The translations under genes and the position numbers were made by a program. Below are positions 34,242-43,330 of a stretch of DNA of 64,000 nt, one piece after another. The stretch lies in the NCBI RefSeq assembly GCF_000018405.1, contig NC_009943.1, forward strand, positions 1,801,001-1,865,000, written 5' to 3'. Below the pieces are notes generated by a model. It saw only the letters and a list, made by a program, of their open reading frames with translations, ran no database searches and was not told the origin of the DNA. Each line of letters opens with the position of its first letter. Within the stretch, counting starts at the first letter, position 1. The DNA is from Desulfosudis oleivorans Hxd3. Lineage in GTDB: Bacteria; Desulfobacterota; Desulfobacteria; Desulfobacterales; Desulfosudaceae.

Positions 34242-35846
34242 TCATTCCGGCTCACCGGTCCGGCTGAGCCGTTCGATCAGTTCCGGCCTGACCCGTGTTC
34301 CCAGGTCCAGGGCCTTCCGGCAGTGGGTTTGGGCACAGTCAAGCAGCCCCAGGTTGAAACAGGCAATGGCGGCCAGGTGATGGGCCTCGCCATTGTCCGG
34401 CGCCAGGGCCACGGCCTGTTGCAGAACGGGAAGGGCCCGGCCTGAGTTCCCCACATTCAGAAGGGCATTGCCCAGGTTGACGGCGTGTCTCGCCAGGTCC
34501 GGCCGAAGTGCCATGGCCTTTTCAAAGCACGGCAGGGCGGCATGATGCCGCCCGATTTTACCATAGGCGCTGCCCAGGTTGTTCCATGCGGCATAGGAGG
34601 CGGGGTTTTGGGCTGTCACGCTTTTCCACAAGGCCACTTCGTTTTTGTAGTTTTCCACCAGCCCCAGGCTTTTGAGACTCAGCAGCACGATGACGGCAAC
34701 GGCCGCCGCCCGGCCCACCCGGCGGAAAACGGCTGCTGACCCCGTTTCGGTAAAAAAGCGGACCTTGATGGACCTCCCTGTAAGACAAACCGCGGCAACA
34801 ACAGTGGCAAAGATCACCGGCGTGGCCAGGTAGGCAAAGTGGTCGGCCACAAAGGAAAAGCGCATGGGATAGACATTAAAGAATCCCAGCACCGGAAAAA
34901 GAGCGGTCCCGTAGAGGATCATCAGGGCCGGTCCGTCTCGGCGGGTCTGTTTCCGGAAGGCAATCACACCGAACACCGCGCCTGCCACCAGTACCGGAAA
35001 AAGCCACTGCCACCAGGCAGTGGCATCTATGGTCCATCTTGGGTAGAAGAAGATAAATTCAAAAGGCGCCAGGATTTTGTACAGGTAAAAAATAAGAATG
35101 CGCGCGGCCAGCAGCCCGTGTTCCACGGAATTCAGGTGCCAGAGCTCTCCCGTGGCCCCCACCCGGTTTGCCTCAAGCCAGGCCGTGTGCAGCCCGGCGC
35201 CCGCGCCCATGACCAGCAGGGGGGCAGCCGCTAACAGATCCCGCCGGGTGACGCCGCCGGTTTTCCACCATGCAAAAACCAGGGGCACCACGGCAAACCA
35301 GGCGGCTGCCGATTTGCTCAGCAGGGCGCACAGGTAAAACAGGAGCGTCCCAATGTAGTGGCTGGTGCTGCCGGTCCGGTAGTGCCGGAGATACCAGAGC
35401 GTCGCCATCAGCAGAAAAAAAAGGGCCAGCAGGTTTTTGCGCTCCGTTATCCAGGCCACGGTCTCCACCTGAATGGGATGCACGGCAAACAACAGGGCCG
35501 TGGCAAAGGCGATGCCCGGCGCCAGGGCGGAGAATACCGCCAGCACCAGAAGGGCGTTTACCGTGTGCAGGGCCAGGTTGACCGCGTGGTATCCGGCCGG
35601 GTCGGTGCCCCATATCATGTGCTCCAGCCGGAAGCTGGTAAACACCATGGGATAGTACTGGGGCATGTTGTGGGTCAGCCAGATATCCTTCAGCCCGCCG
35701 GGCCGGGTCACGGCCGGGTTGTTGTACACATACTGATCATCATCCCAGATATAACCGTTTTTCAGCGACGGCCAGTAGACCATCAGACAGAGCACCGCCA
35801 CCACCAGGCCCTGCATGACTTTTTTTCTGCTTATGCCCTCCACCAT
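34242..35846 (-). CDS. Multi-pass membrane protein with TPR tail (TMTC / GT-C mannosyltransferase-like)
   Basis: The 534-residue protein starts at ATG 35846 (CAGGAG site). An N-terminal KNGYIWDDDQYVYNNP acidic loop after the first helix resembles the catalytic loop of GT-C enzymes and TMTC proteins. About nine to eleven membrane helices reach residue ~395, and the C-terminal ~130 residues are TPR (WNNLGSAYGKIGRHHAALPCFEKAM, NLGNALLNVGNSGRALPVLQ). It may transfer sugars from a lipid donor to exported protein. Confidence 0.75.
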   Translation of the reverse strand: MVEGISRKKVMQGLVVAVLCLMVYWPSLKNGYIWDDDQYVYNNPAVTRPGGLKDIWLTHNMPQYYPMVFTSFRLEHMIWGTDPAGYHAVNLALHTVNALLVLAVFSALAPGIAFATALLFAVHPIQVETVAWITERKNLLALFFLLMATLWYLRHYRTGSTSHYIGTLLFYLCALLSKSAAAWFAVVPLVFAWWKTGGVTRRDLLAAAPLLVMGAGAGLHTAWLEANRVGATGELWHLNSVEHGLLAARILIFYLYKILAPFEFIFFYPRWTIDATAWWQWLFPVLVAGAVFGVIAFRKQTRRDGPALMILYGTALFPVLGFFNVYPMRFSFVADHFAYLATPVIFATVVAAVCLTGRSIKVRFFTETGSAAVFRRVGRAAAVAVIVLLSLKSLGLVENYKNEVALWKSVTAQNPASYAAWNNLGSAYGKIGRHHAALPCFEKAMALRPDLARHAVNLGNALLNVGNSGRALPVLQQAVALAPDNGEAHHLAAIACFNLGLLDCAQTHCRKALDLGTRVRPELIERLSRTGEPE

Positions 35847-35881
35847 GCGGTGTTTCTCCTGGTTTCCGTACGACAACCCCT

Positions 35882-37402
35882 CTACATCGTATACAGATCA
35901 TTGGACATGAACACCGGGTCGGTGGTCAGGTTCACGCCCAGCCGCCGGATGCCCTCCTCGTCGCCGGGGGAGGGCAGGTGGGTCATGTGCATCTCGCACC
36001 CCCGGAACTCCTTTAGCCCTTCCATGGCCAACTCCACGGTATGGTTGCTGATGGCGCTGATGGCCAGGGCGATCAGGGTTTCCTGAAGGTCCAGGCTCAT
36101 GCTTTTCCCGCCCAGGATGTTGGTTTTCAGGTCGGTCACGGTGTCGCAGATGTTCTGGGGCAGCAGGTGGATCTTGGCCGGAATGCCGGCCAGGTGCTTC
36201 AATGCCCGGGTGATCACGCTGGATGCGCCGTGCATGCGGGGAGAGTTACTGCCCGCGATAATGGTGCCGTCTTTCAGTTGAATGGCGGCGCCGAAACATG
36301 CCCCATTGCTGCCCAGCCTGGGGTCCTGTTCCGCGGCTTCAGCCGCTTCCCGGGCCGGGCCCACCACCGGCCGGTCCTCCACGGTAAGGTTGTACTCCTT
36401 CATCAGCAGTTCGGCCCGCTGAAGGGTCTTTTTGTCGCTCAGTCCCAGGACATATTCGCACTGGTACCGCAGGTACCGGCGGATCAACTCCTGTTTGGCG
36501 GCGGTCTTTGCCCCTTCATCATCGGTGATGGCAAACCCCACCCGGTTGACCCCCATCTCCGTGGGAGACCTGTAACAGCAGGTGTCGCCGGAAATCTTTT
36601 CAAGAATCCGCCGCAGCACCGGAAAGATATCCACATCCCGGTTGTAGTTCACCGCCTGGGTGCCATAGGCCTCCAGGTGGAAAGGGTCGATCATGTTGAT
36701 ATCGGCCAGGTCCGCCGTGGCCGCCTCGTAGGCGGCGTTCACCGGGTGTTTGAGGGGCAGGTTCCACACAGGGAAGGTTTCGAATTTGGCATACCCCGCC
36801 TTGATGCCACGCCGGTTGTCGTGGTACATCTGGGAGAGGCAGGTGGCCATCTTGCCGCTGCCCGGCCCCGGCCCGGTCACGATCACCAGAGGCGCGTCCG
36901 TGGGAATGTAGTCGTTGACGCCGTAGCCCTCTTCACTGACAATCAGGTCCACGTCCGTGGGGTATCCTTTTGTAAAATAGTGGATGAAAACATCGACCCC
37001 CCGACGTTCCAGCTTGTTTTTGAAGATCACGGCGGCCGGCTGCTTTTCAAATCGGGTGATGATCACCCCCCGGACCCGCACTTCCCACTTTTTCAGGTCA
37101 TCGATGATTTTCAGAATGTCGGTTTCATAGGTGATGCCGAAATCGGCCCTCAGTTTTTTCCGCTCAATATCACCGGCGTGAATGCAGATCAGCACTTCGG
37201 CCTGATCTTTGAGCTCCTGGAGCAGGCGGATCTTGATGTTGGGGTCATATCCGGGCAGGACCCGGGCCGCGTGATAGTCAAACATCAGCTTGCCGCCGAA
37301 CTCCAGGTAGAGTTTGTCGCCGAACTGCCGAATCCGCTGCCGGATTTCTTCCGCCTGCTCCCGCAGGTACCGGTCATTATCGAAAATCGCTTTTTGTGTC
37401 AT
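35882..37402 (-). CDS. DUF1846 protein
   Basis: The 506-residue protein matches the conserved DUF1846 family over its full length: FDNDRYLREQAEEIRQRI, QFGDKLYLEFGGKLMFDYHAARVLPGYDP, and a nucleotide-binding-like loop VTGPGPGSGKMATCLSQMY. The family's activity is not established. The ATG has an AGGAG site. It is 35 nt from the start of the membrane TPR gene. Confidence 0.9.
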   Translation of the reverse strand: MTQKAIFDNDRYLREQAEEIRQRIRQFGDKLYLEFGGKLMFDYHAARVLPGYDPNIKIRLLQELKDQAEVLICIHAGDIERKKLRADFGITYETDILKIIDDLKKWEVRVRGVIITRFEKQPAAVIFKNKLERRGVDVFIHYFTKGYPTDVDLIVSEEGYGVNDYIPTDAPLVIVTGPGPGSGKMATCLSQMYHDNRRGIKAGYAKFETFPVWNLPLKHPVNAAYEAATADLADINMIDPFHLEAYGTQAVNYNRDVDIFPVLRRILEKISGDTCCYRSPTEMGVNRVGFAITDDEGAKTAAKQELIRRYLRYQCEYVLGLSDKKTLQRAELLMKEYNLTVEDRPVVGPAREAAEAAEQDPRLGSNGACFGAAIQLKDGTIIAGSNSPRMHGASSVITRALKHLAGIPAKIHLLPQNICDTVTDLKTNILGGKSMSLDLQETLIALAISAISNHTVELAMEGLKEFRGCEMHMTHLPSPGDEEGIRRLGVNLTTDPVFMSNDLYTM

Positions 37403-37490
37403 TCAGGCTCCTGTCTTCCTTTATATATTGTCAAAAACGGTCCGTTCCCATGTTCAACAGCGGTGCCATGGCCGGGAAAGGAAGTGGGCT

Positions 37491-38252
37491 TCAGTTCTCA
37501 GCCCAGCCATTCTCTTTGTTCTTACGGCTGTGCTTTCGGGCCTTTTTCCATTCAATATCTTTTTTTCTGCCTTTGGGGCGTCCCGGTTTTGCGGTGCCGT
37601 AGTTTTCATCCGGCGCCGGGAAAAAAGTGCCGGCCCGGGTCTGCGTGCCGGGCAGCGGCGCTTCGGCCGGTTCAGGTCTGGGTTTGGAGGGGCGGGGTGG
37701 GGCCACCGGCGGACCGGTAAAGCAGCCGACGGGAATAAAGTCAGCCAGAAACAGGTCGCCCTCGGTCTGCCGGAACGCCACGCCGTTTTCCAGGGCGGCC
37801 CGGGTCTCCACCACCAGCACCACCGGGTCCGGGTCCCGGCGCTTGCCGATGCGCTGGGCCATTTCCCGGTCCGGCGACAGCACTACTGCCTCGGCAAAGG
37901 AGGGGGTGATGCCGGCCTGGGCCACCCGGCCATGGGCCCGCTGTCGAACGCAGGTGTAAAGAAGTTTGGGAAGGCCTGAAACCGGTTCTGCCGGTGCGCC
38001 CGGCGTCTGATCCTTCGTGCGAATTTTGTCGTCCTGTATTTCAAAGGGCACGTCGTCAAGGGTCAGCACAAGCGTATTGAGCATGGACGCCCGCACATGG
38101 CGCCACCCCTCCTCCTCGTGCAGGGCCTTGATCAGCTCCTTGATCTTGACGTATCCCGACGCGTCCGGCACCAGGCCGAACTCGGCCGGGGCCTGGCCCA
38201 GCATGTAGGCGATGACCCTTGCCAGTTTTTTGTTTTCCTTCTGGTTTGCCAT
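37491..38252 (-). CDS. KptA/Tpt1-like RNA 2'-phosphotransferase, degenerate, with basic tail
   Basis: The 253-residue protein has the KptA winged-helix N-terminus (KKLARVIAYMLGQAPAEFGLVPDASGYVKIKEL) and the ART-like half (LLYTCVRQRAHGRVAQAGITP, then VVLVVETRAAL and LFLADFIPVGCF). The usual LRHxPE arginine is a glycine, and the HGT and QGHS histidines are absent, so NAD-dependent 2'-phosphate transfer looks unlikely. Residues about 180-253 are a Pro- then Lys/Arg-rich tail that could bind RNA. Confidence 0.65.
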   Translation of the reverse strand: MANQKENKKLARVIAYMLGQAPAEFGLVPDASGYVKIKELIKALHEEEGWRHVRASMLNTLVLTLDDVPFEIQDDKIRTKDQTPGAPAEPVSGLPKLLYTCVRQRAHGRVAQAGITPSFAEAVVLSPDREMAQRIGKRRDPDPVVLVVETRAALENGVAFRQTEGDLFLADFIPVGCFTGPPVAPPRPSKPRPEPAEAPLPGTQTRAGTFFPAPDENYGTAKPGRPKGRKKDIEWKKARKHSRKNKENGWAEN

Positions 38253-38341
38253 TTATTTTCCCCGGCCCTCCTTGACCGGCCTTCCGGTTTTCTGGTATTT
38301 GTAGGCCTTATGTCCAACCCATGTCAAGAAGGAAGAGAGCC

Positions 38342-39625
38342 ATGAACCAGACCCGGTCAAAAGCCCTTTTTAAAGAGGCGGCAGTCCTTATTCCCGGCGG
38401 CGTGAACAGCCCGGTGCGGGCGGGAAAGGCCGTCGGCACCACGCCTCTTTTTATCGACCGCGCCCAGGGCGCGGAAATTGTGGACGCGGACGGCAACGTC
38501 TATATCGACTATATCGGATCATGGGGCCCCATGATTCTGGGTCACCGTCATTCAGCGGTAATGGCGGCTATTGAGACGGTTTTAAAAAGAGGTTTGAGCT
38601 TCGGGGCCTCCACCGACCTGGAGGCCCGGCTGGCCCGGATGGTGGCGGACGCCGTGCCCTCCATCGAAATGGTGCGCATGGTCAACTCCGGCACCGAGGC
38701 CACCATGAGCGCCATTCGCCTGGCCCGCGGCATCACCGGCCGGGACGGGCTGGTCAAGTTTGACGGCTGCTACCACGGCCATGCCGACATGCTGCTGGTG
38801 GATGCCGGTTCCGGCGTGGCCACCCAGGCCATTCCCGGCAGCCCGGGCGTACCGGCTGACGTGGTGCGCCATACCATCTCCCTGCCGTACAACAATACGG
38901 CGGCCCTGAAGGATTGCCTGGACCGGAAGGGTGAGCAGATCGCCTGCGTGATCGTTGAGCCGGTGGCCGGCAACATGGGCATGGTGGAACCCGATCCCGG
39001 GTTCTTGTCCGCCCTCCGAAAGGAGACGGAAAAACACGGCTGCCTGCTGATCTTTGACGAGGTGATGAGCGGTTTCCGGGTGGCCTATGGCGGGGCCCAG
39101 GCCCGGTACAGGATCACGCCGGACATCACCTGCCTGGGCAAGGTCATCGGCGGCGGCATGCCGGTGGGGGCCTACGGCGGCAGCCGGCAGATCATGAAAC
39201 ACATCGCGCCCGAAGGCAACATCTACCAGGCCGGCACCCTGTCCGGCAATCCCGTGGCCATGGCCGCGGGCATTGCCACGCTGTCGGAACTGAAGAAGCC
39301 CGGCGTTTATGAAGCGCTGGAAGCCAGGACCCGGCGCCTGGCCGACGGCCTGGCCCGAGCCGCGGCTGATGCCGGTGTACCGGTACAGGCCCATGCCGTG
39401 GGCGCCATGCTGGGGCTTTTTTTCGCCGACCGGCCGGTTACCGATTTTGCATCGGCAAAGACCAGTGACCTTTCCCGGTTTGCCGCCTATTACCGGGCCA
39501 TGCTGGAAAAGGGAATTTTTCTTGCCCCGTCACAGTTCGAGGCGATTTTTGTTTCCACGGCCCACACCGACGATCATATCGACAGGACAGTGAATGCGGC
39601 AAAGGCGGTGTTCGCGGATTTGTGA
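38342..39625 (+). CDS. hemL: Glutamate-1-semialdehyde 2,1-aminomutase
   Basis: This 427-residue PLP enzyme makes 5-aminolevulinate from glutamate-1-semialdehyde for haem, sirohaem and corrinoid synthesis. It shows LIPGGVNSPVRAGKAVG, the PLP segment GSGVATQAIPGSPGVP, FDEVMSGFRVAYGGAQ and the Schiff-base lysine in TCLGKVIGGGMPVGAYGG. ATG 38342 follows AAGGAAGAG; an in-frame ATG at 38321 is less likely. It converges with the hybrid pseudokinase. Confidence 0.96.
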   Translation: MNQTRSKALFKEAAVLIPGGVNSPVRAGKAVGTTPLFIDRAQGAEIVDADGNVYIDYIGSWGPMILGHRHSAVMAAIETVLKRGLSFGASTDLEARLARMVADAVPSIEMVRMVNSGTEATMSAIRLARGITGRDGLVKFDGCYHGHADMLLVDAGSGVATQAIPGSPGVPADVVRHTISLPYNNTAALKDCLDRKGEQIACVIVEPVAGNMGMVEPDPGFLSALRKETEKHGCLLIFDEVMSGFRVAYGGAQARYRITPDITCLGKVIGGGMPVGAYGGSRQIMKHIAPEGNIYQAGTLSGNPVAMAAGIATLSELKKPGVYEALEARTRRLADGLARAAADAGVPVQAHAVGAMLGLFFADRPVTDFASAKTSDLSRFAAYYRAMLEKGIFLAPSQFEAIFVSTAHTDDHIDRTVNAAKAVFADL

Positions 39626-39667
39626 TCGGTGCGGAGACTGATTTCTGAGCGCCTCTGCGAAAAAGAC

Positions 39668-41305
39668 CTATTTGCTTTCCTTGAGGTACCGGTCCGTCAT
39701 ATCCAGCAGATCCTGCATCTTGAAGGGCTTGGTGATGTAATCGTTCATGCCGGCCGCAAGGCAGCGGTCCCGGGTCTCCGGCACCACGTCGGCGGTGATG
39801 GCGATAATGGGAAGGGCCTTGCGGGCTTCCCGTATTTTTTTCGTTGCCTCATAGCCGTCCATCACCGGCATCAGGCAGTCCATGAAAACCAGGTCATAGT
39901 GTTTCCGCGCGCACGCGGCCACGGCCTGTTTCCCGTTTTCCACCACATCACAACTGATTTTATGCCGGGTCAGCATGGCCACCAGCACCTTCCGGTTGAC
40001 CGGGTTGTCGTCCACCACCAGGGCGTGGCCCTTATATGCCGGCGTTTCCTCCGGTGATGGAGCGGAAAGCCGGGTGTCGCCCGGCACTCCGGGGTTGTTC
40101 TCAACGGTCCTGTTTCGAATGCTGGTCAACGCGTTATAAAGATGAACCTGCCGGACCGGCTTGGTCAGGTAGGCATGATAGCCGTAGTGTCGCAGAAAGG
40201 AGGCGTCTCCGGTCCTTTCTCTGGGGATCAGGCAGAGCAGGGGTACGGTGGCGGCGCAGGCCTCCTGCCGAATGGCCGCGGCAATGGTTTTGTACTTATG
40301 CGGGTTGCCGTGCAAAAAATCGGTGATTACCGCGTCAAAGGGCAGGGCGCGGGCCGATGTCTCCAGCCACTGCACCGCGTCCTTCCGGCTGTCGCAGTGT
40401 TTGCAGACCCCTCCCCACCGGTGAATATACCAGTCCAGGACCTTGTGGCCGGTGGGATCATCGCCCACCACCAGGCACCGCATGCCCTGAATGCTGTCTG
40501 TGGCGGAAAAGGATGAGCCGGAAAGGGATGCGGGGGTGTCGAACCGGCAGGTGAATCGAAAGGTGTTGCCCCTGTCCCGGCCGCTTGCCACCGTAATATC
40601 ACCGCCCATCAGGCCTGCCAGATGCCGGGAGATGGCCAGGCCCAGGTTGCCGGTGGCCCGGGTCACAGCGCCATCGGCCCGGTCCGGAGCAGGGGAAGGG
40701 GTGCCCGGTTTTGTTTTTGCCGGCTCCGTGCCGGTGTAAGAGATTTCAAATTCGATCACCGTACTGTCGTTTGTTGTGGGGCGTTTTTTTACGACAAAAA
40801 CAATCTCGCCGGATTCGGTAAGCTTGAGGGCGGTGGTGCCCAGATTGACCAGCACCTGGCGCAGCCGGGCCGGATCCCCCACCACCTGTTTTGGTACGGG
40901 GGTATCGATCAGTACCGCCACTTCCAGTGGTTTTTGCTGTACCCCGGCGGCCACCAGGTCGGCGGTTCCTTCCACTGTGTCGTGCAGGTCAAAGGGAACG
41001 GCCGCCAGCTTAACGGCGCCGGACGCGATATCCGAAAAATCCAGAATATCGTTGATCAGGGCCAGGACGGCGTCCGTGGAAAATCGGATGGACCGGATGT
41101 GATCTTTCTGCTGTTCATCCAGACGGGTTGCCTCCAGCAGCGCGGTAATTTTCAGAATACCGGTGAGAGCGGTCCGAATCTCGTGGCCGATATCGGCCGG
41201 GAACACCAGACCCTGAGCCGTTGGCCCTTTGTCGCAAAGGTCAACCAAAGTATTCTCAAGAGCCTGGAGAGCCTGGGCGCTGGATGTTGAGCCGTTTTCT
41301 TTCAT
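39668..41305 (-). CDS. Hybrid histidine-kinase-like protein with degraded ATPase and two receivers
   Basis: The 545-residue protein has a HisKA helix with H41 (DIGHEIRTALTGIL). The HATPase domain has lost key residues: the N-box asparagine is T158 (VNLGTTALKLT) and the DxGxG loop reads YTGTEP with Y190 in place of Asp. Receiver 1 (about 275-395) has an altered acidic pocket (VVGDDPTG). Receiver 2 (about 420-540) is intact (VVDDNPVNRK, FMDCLMPVMDG, KPF). It is likely a pseudokinase phosphorelay scaffold. Confidence 0.75.
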   Translation of the reverse strand: MKENGSTSSAQALQALENTLVDLCDKGPTAQGLVFPADIGHEIRTALTGILKITALLEATRLDEQQKDHIRSIRFSTDAVLALINDILDFSDIASGAVKLAAVPFDLHDTVEGTADLVAAGVQQKPLEVAVLIDTPVPKQVVGDPARLRQVLVNLGTTALKLTESGEIVFVVKKRPTTNDSTVIEFEISYTGTEPAKTKPGTPSPAPDRADGAVTRATGNLGLAISRHLAGLMGGDITVASGRDRGNTFRFTCRFDTPASLSGSSFSATDSIQGMRCLVVGDDPTGHKVLDWYIHRWGGVCKHCDSRKDAVQWLETSARALPFDAVITDFLHGNPHKYKTIAAAIRQEACAATVPLLCLIPRERTGDASFLRHYGYHAYLTKPVRQVHLYNALTSIRNRTVENNPGVPGDTRLSAPSPEETPAYKGHALVVDDNPVNRKVLVAMLTRHKISCDVVENGKQAVAACARKHYDLVFMDCLMPVMDGYEATKKIREARKALPIIAITADVVPETRDRCLAAGMNDYITKPFKMQDLLDMTDRYLKESK

Positions 41306-42306
41306 TCCGGGTTATCCTTCTTCCCGGCCACCAGTACCTCCACCGGCAGAAAAGGCGAGGTACCGGGATAAATACGGACCTGCACCATACCAGCGGGCCG
41401 AAGAAATTCCATCCACTCCTCTGCCGCCACATTGGCCCAGAACCCCAGGTTGTTCATTCGGCTGGCGATCCTTGCAAACCGGGCCTGCCAGGGCCAGAAG
41501 TCCGACAGCACGGGAACGGCCAGGGGCGTGTCGAAAAGGACGCGGATTTTTCCCATCAGGGTTCCGGCCCGGTGAAAGTCCAGCCTGTCGCTGATGGTGG
41601 ATGCGATCAAATAGCCGCCGGGTTTTATGGTCCGCGCGATTTCCCGGAGAATAAAGGGCTGTTCGGTCCGGGCGCAGTAGTTGCCGGTCAGGGCAAAGAT
41701 CACCATCTCCTGGCTGGCTGTGGCAAGTGGGGTCCGCTTGCGAAAATCCCAGCGCCGCACCGCCAGCATCTCTTCTGTTGCCAGTCCTCGCGCGATCATC
41801 TGTTCTACGGTGTCACGCAGCAGGGCCAGGTTGTGATCGGCAAACTCGGTGACCAGAATGCGTGCCTCCGGTTTTTTTAAGCGGAAGTACTTCATATCCA
41901 CTTCCCGGTAGGTGCCTTGAATTTTGGGCGGCGCCGTGGATTCCCAGATGCCGGCGGCCAGTCCCACCTTGAGCAGGTCCCGGCCGCAGCCCGCGGAAAG
42001 AATGGTTATTTTCGGATCAGGAGCGCAAACAAGATCCCGAACGGTTTTTTCAATATAGCCCCAGAAGCCCCCCCGCCTTCTGCCTTCGTACCACTCGTAG
42101 CGGAACAGGTCCAGGTACATGGGGCTTTTTTTGAACCGGCGGGTCCTGGACAGGTAGGCATGCCAGAAGGCGGTCTCAATTTCCGCGGCCACCGGGTCCT
42201 GGGGCGGGCACACGGGAAACAGGTGGCACTGTTGTGAATAGATTTTTTCAGGAATAAAGCCGTGTTCGTCGGCATGGGCTTCCACCTGGTCCCAAGTCGT
42301 GGTCAT
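41302..42306 (-). CDS. SAM-dependent methyltransferase-like protein
   Basis: The 334-residue protein starts at ATG 42306 (AGGGGA site); a TTG start 27 codons upstream is possible. It has motif I ITILSAGCGRDLLKVGLAAG and later ILREIARTIKPGGYLIAST, a methyltransferase post-I/IV pattern. It overlaps the hybrid pseudokinase gene by 4 nt and so may be coupled to its signalling. The substrate is unknown. Confidence 0.7.
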   Translation of the reverse strand: MTTTWDQVEAHADEHGFIPEKIYSQQCHLFPVCPPQDPVAAEIETAFWHAYLSRTRRFKKSPMYLDLFRYEWYEGRRRGGFWGYIEKTVRDLVCAPDPKITILSAGCGRDLLKVGLAAGIWESTAPPKIQGTYREVDMKYFRLKKPEARILVTEFADHNLALLRDTVEQMIARGLATEEMLAVRRWDFRKRTPLATASQEMVIFALTGNYCARTEQPFILREIARTIKPGGYLIASTISDRLDFHRAGTLMGKIRVLFDTPLAVPVLSDFWPWQARFARIASRMNNLGFWANVAAEEWMEFLRPAGMVQVRIYPGTSPFLPVEVLVAGKKDNPE

Positions 42307-42479
42307 GATGTTTTCCCCTGTGATGCCTGCTTTTTGGGCCTGTCTCCGTCGATGAGTGTCGCCTGCTGCCACGAACACACGACACAAAATGGTTTTTCGC
42401 GGTTATTGGCTATTTTTTTAGTGTGATAACAGAATATTGGAACCGTGTCAAAATTTTTTGGTAAAAAAAGAAAAATCGC
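42307..42479. other. Intergenic region upstream of tetR
   Basis: This is the left part of a 312-nt gap between the divergent methyltransferase and tetR genes. It is AT-richer than its surroundings from about 42400 onward. Apart from the promoter and operator further right (42480-42529), I see no gene or RNA structure in it. Confidence 0.4.
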
Positions 42480-42529
42480 TTGACAGGGACCGGCTCACAG
42501 GTTTATCGTTTTCTCCATCAATTGATGGA
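42480..42529 (+). promoter_or_regulatory. Promoter and palindromic operator upstream of tetR
   Basis: TTGACA (42480-42485) is 18 nt from TATCGT (42504-42509, 4/6). Directly after lies a perfect 16-bp palindrome TCCATCAATTGATGGA (42514-42529), the size expected for a TetR-family operator. It would cover the transcription start, so autoregulation by the TetR protein is the obvious model. Confidence 0.6.
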
Positions 42530-42618
42530 AGCGATAGCTTGAATTTTTCATTCAAAATTTACACTGACTCCATGGCCTGCGAAACTCATACCGCGGAGCC
42601 GGTATTGTAAGGAACCCC

Positions 42619-43239
42619 ATGCCCACCCCTCTTGAGAAAGCCCGGTCCAATCCAGACTCCATGAAGGCCAGAATATTTGCGTCGGCCCAGAAGCTGTTTG
42701 CCGAATACGGATACGACGGTACCACCACCCGCATGATCGCCAAAGACGTGGGCATCGATATCTCAACGCTTTATTACCACTGGGGGGAGAAAAAAGAGCT
42801 CTACATGGCGGTGCTGGAGCATTTCAAAAGAGAGATCGGTTCCAAGCTCAAGGAGATTGAGGCCATGGTGCGGGGCAAGTCTCTTGAAACCCGTCTGGAC
42901 GTGGCCATTGATGAGATGTGCGACTACCTCTTTGATCGCATTGAGGTGACCCGGCTGATCCTGTTCAGTTCCTTTATTAAGTCCAGGGACACCGACGACC
43001 TGGGTGTGGCCATCTCCGATCACATTTCCAACATCGCCGTTGCCATGGGCCTGGCTATGGACAAGAGCAGCATCACACCCGAGGCCAAGGCCCGGGTCAT
43101 GGCCATGGTGCTTTCCCTGTTCAGTTTTATTTCCGGCGAAATCTTTCTGCGCCCGATTTTAAACATCGACGCACCGGAATATGTCAGGACCGTCAAGGAG
43201 ACGTTAAAATTTACGCTGATCCCCGCGTTCACGCGGTAG
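42619..43239 (+). CDS. TetR-family transcriptional regulator
   Basis: The 206-residue protein has a TetR helix-turn-helix (ARIFASAQKLFAEYGYDGTTTRMIAKDVGIDISTLYYHWGEKKELY, read in two parts: helices 1-2 and recognition helix). The C-terminal ligand domain is all-helical. It is 91 nt upstream of the hydratase-2/SDR/SCP2 gene on the same strand, so it probably represses the acyl-CoA cluster and responds to an acyl-CoA or its precursor. The start sits 90 nt after the palindrome at 42514-42529. Confidence 0.88.
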   Translation: MPTPLEKARSNPDSMKARIFASAQKLFAEYGYDGTTTRMIAKDVGIDISTLYYHWGEKKELYMAVLEHFKREIGSKLKEIEAMVRGKSLETRLDVAIDEMCDYLFDRIEVTRLILFSSFIKSRDTDDLGVAISDHISNIAVAMGLAMDKSSITPEAKARVMAMVLSLFSFISGEIFLRPILNIDAPEYVRTVKETLKFTLIPAFTR

Positions 43240-43330
43240 GAGAAGGGGCATGGACTGGTCCGCGGGTACGGACCGGATTCAATAAAAAGCAATGACGGAC
43301 GTTCACTCAAAACACTAAAGGAGGTCGATC

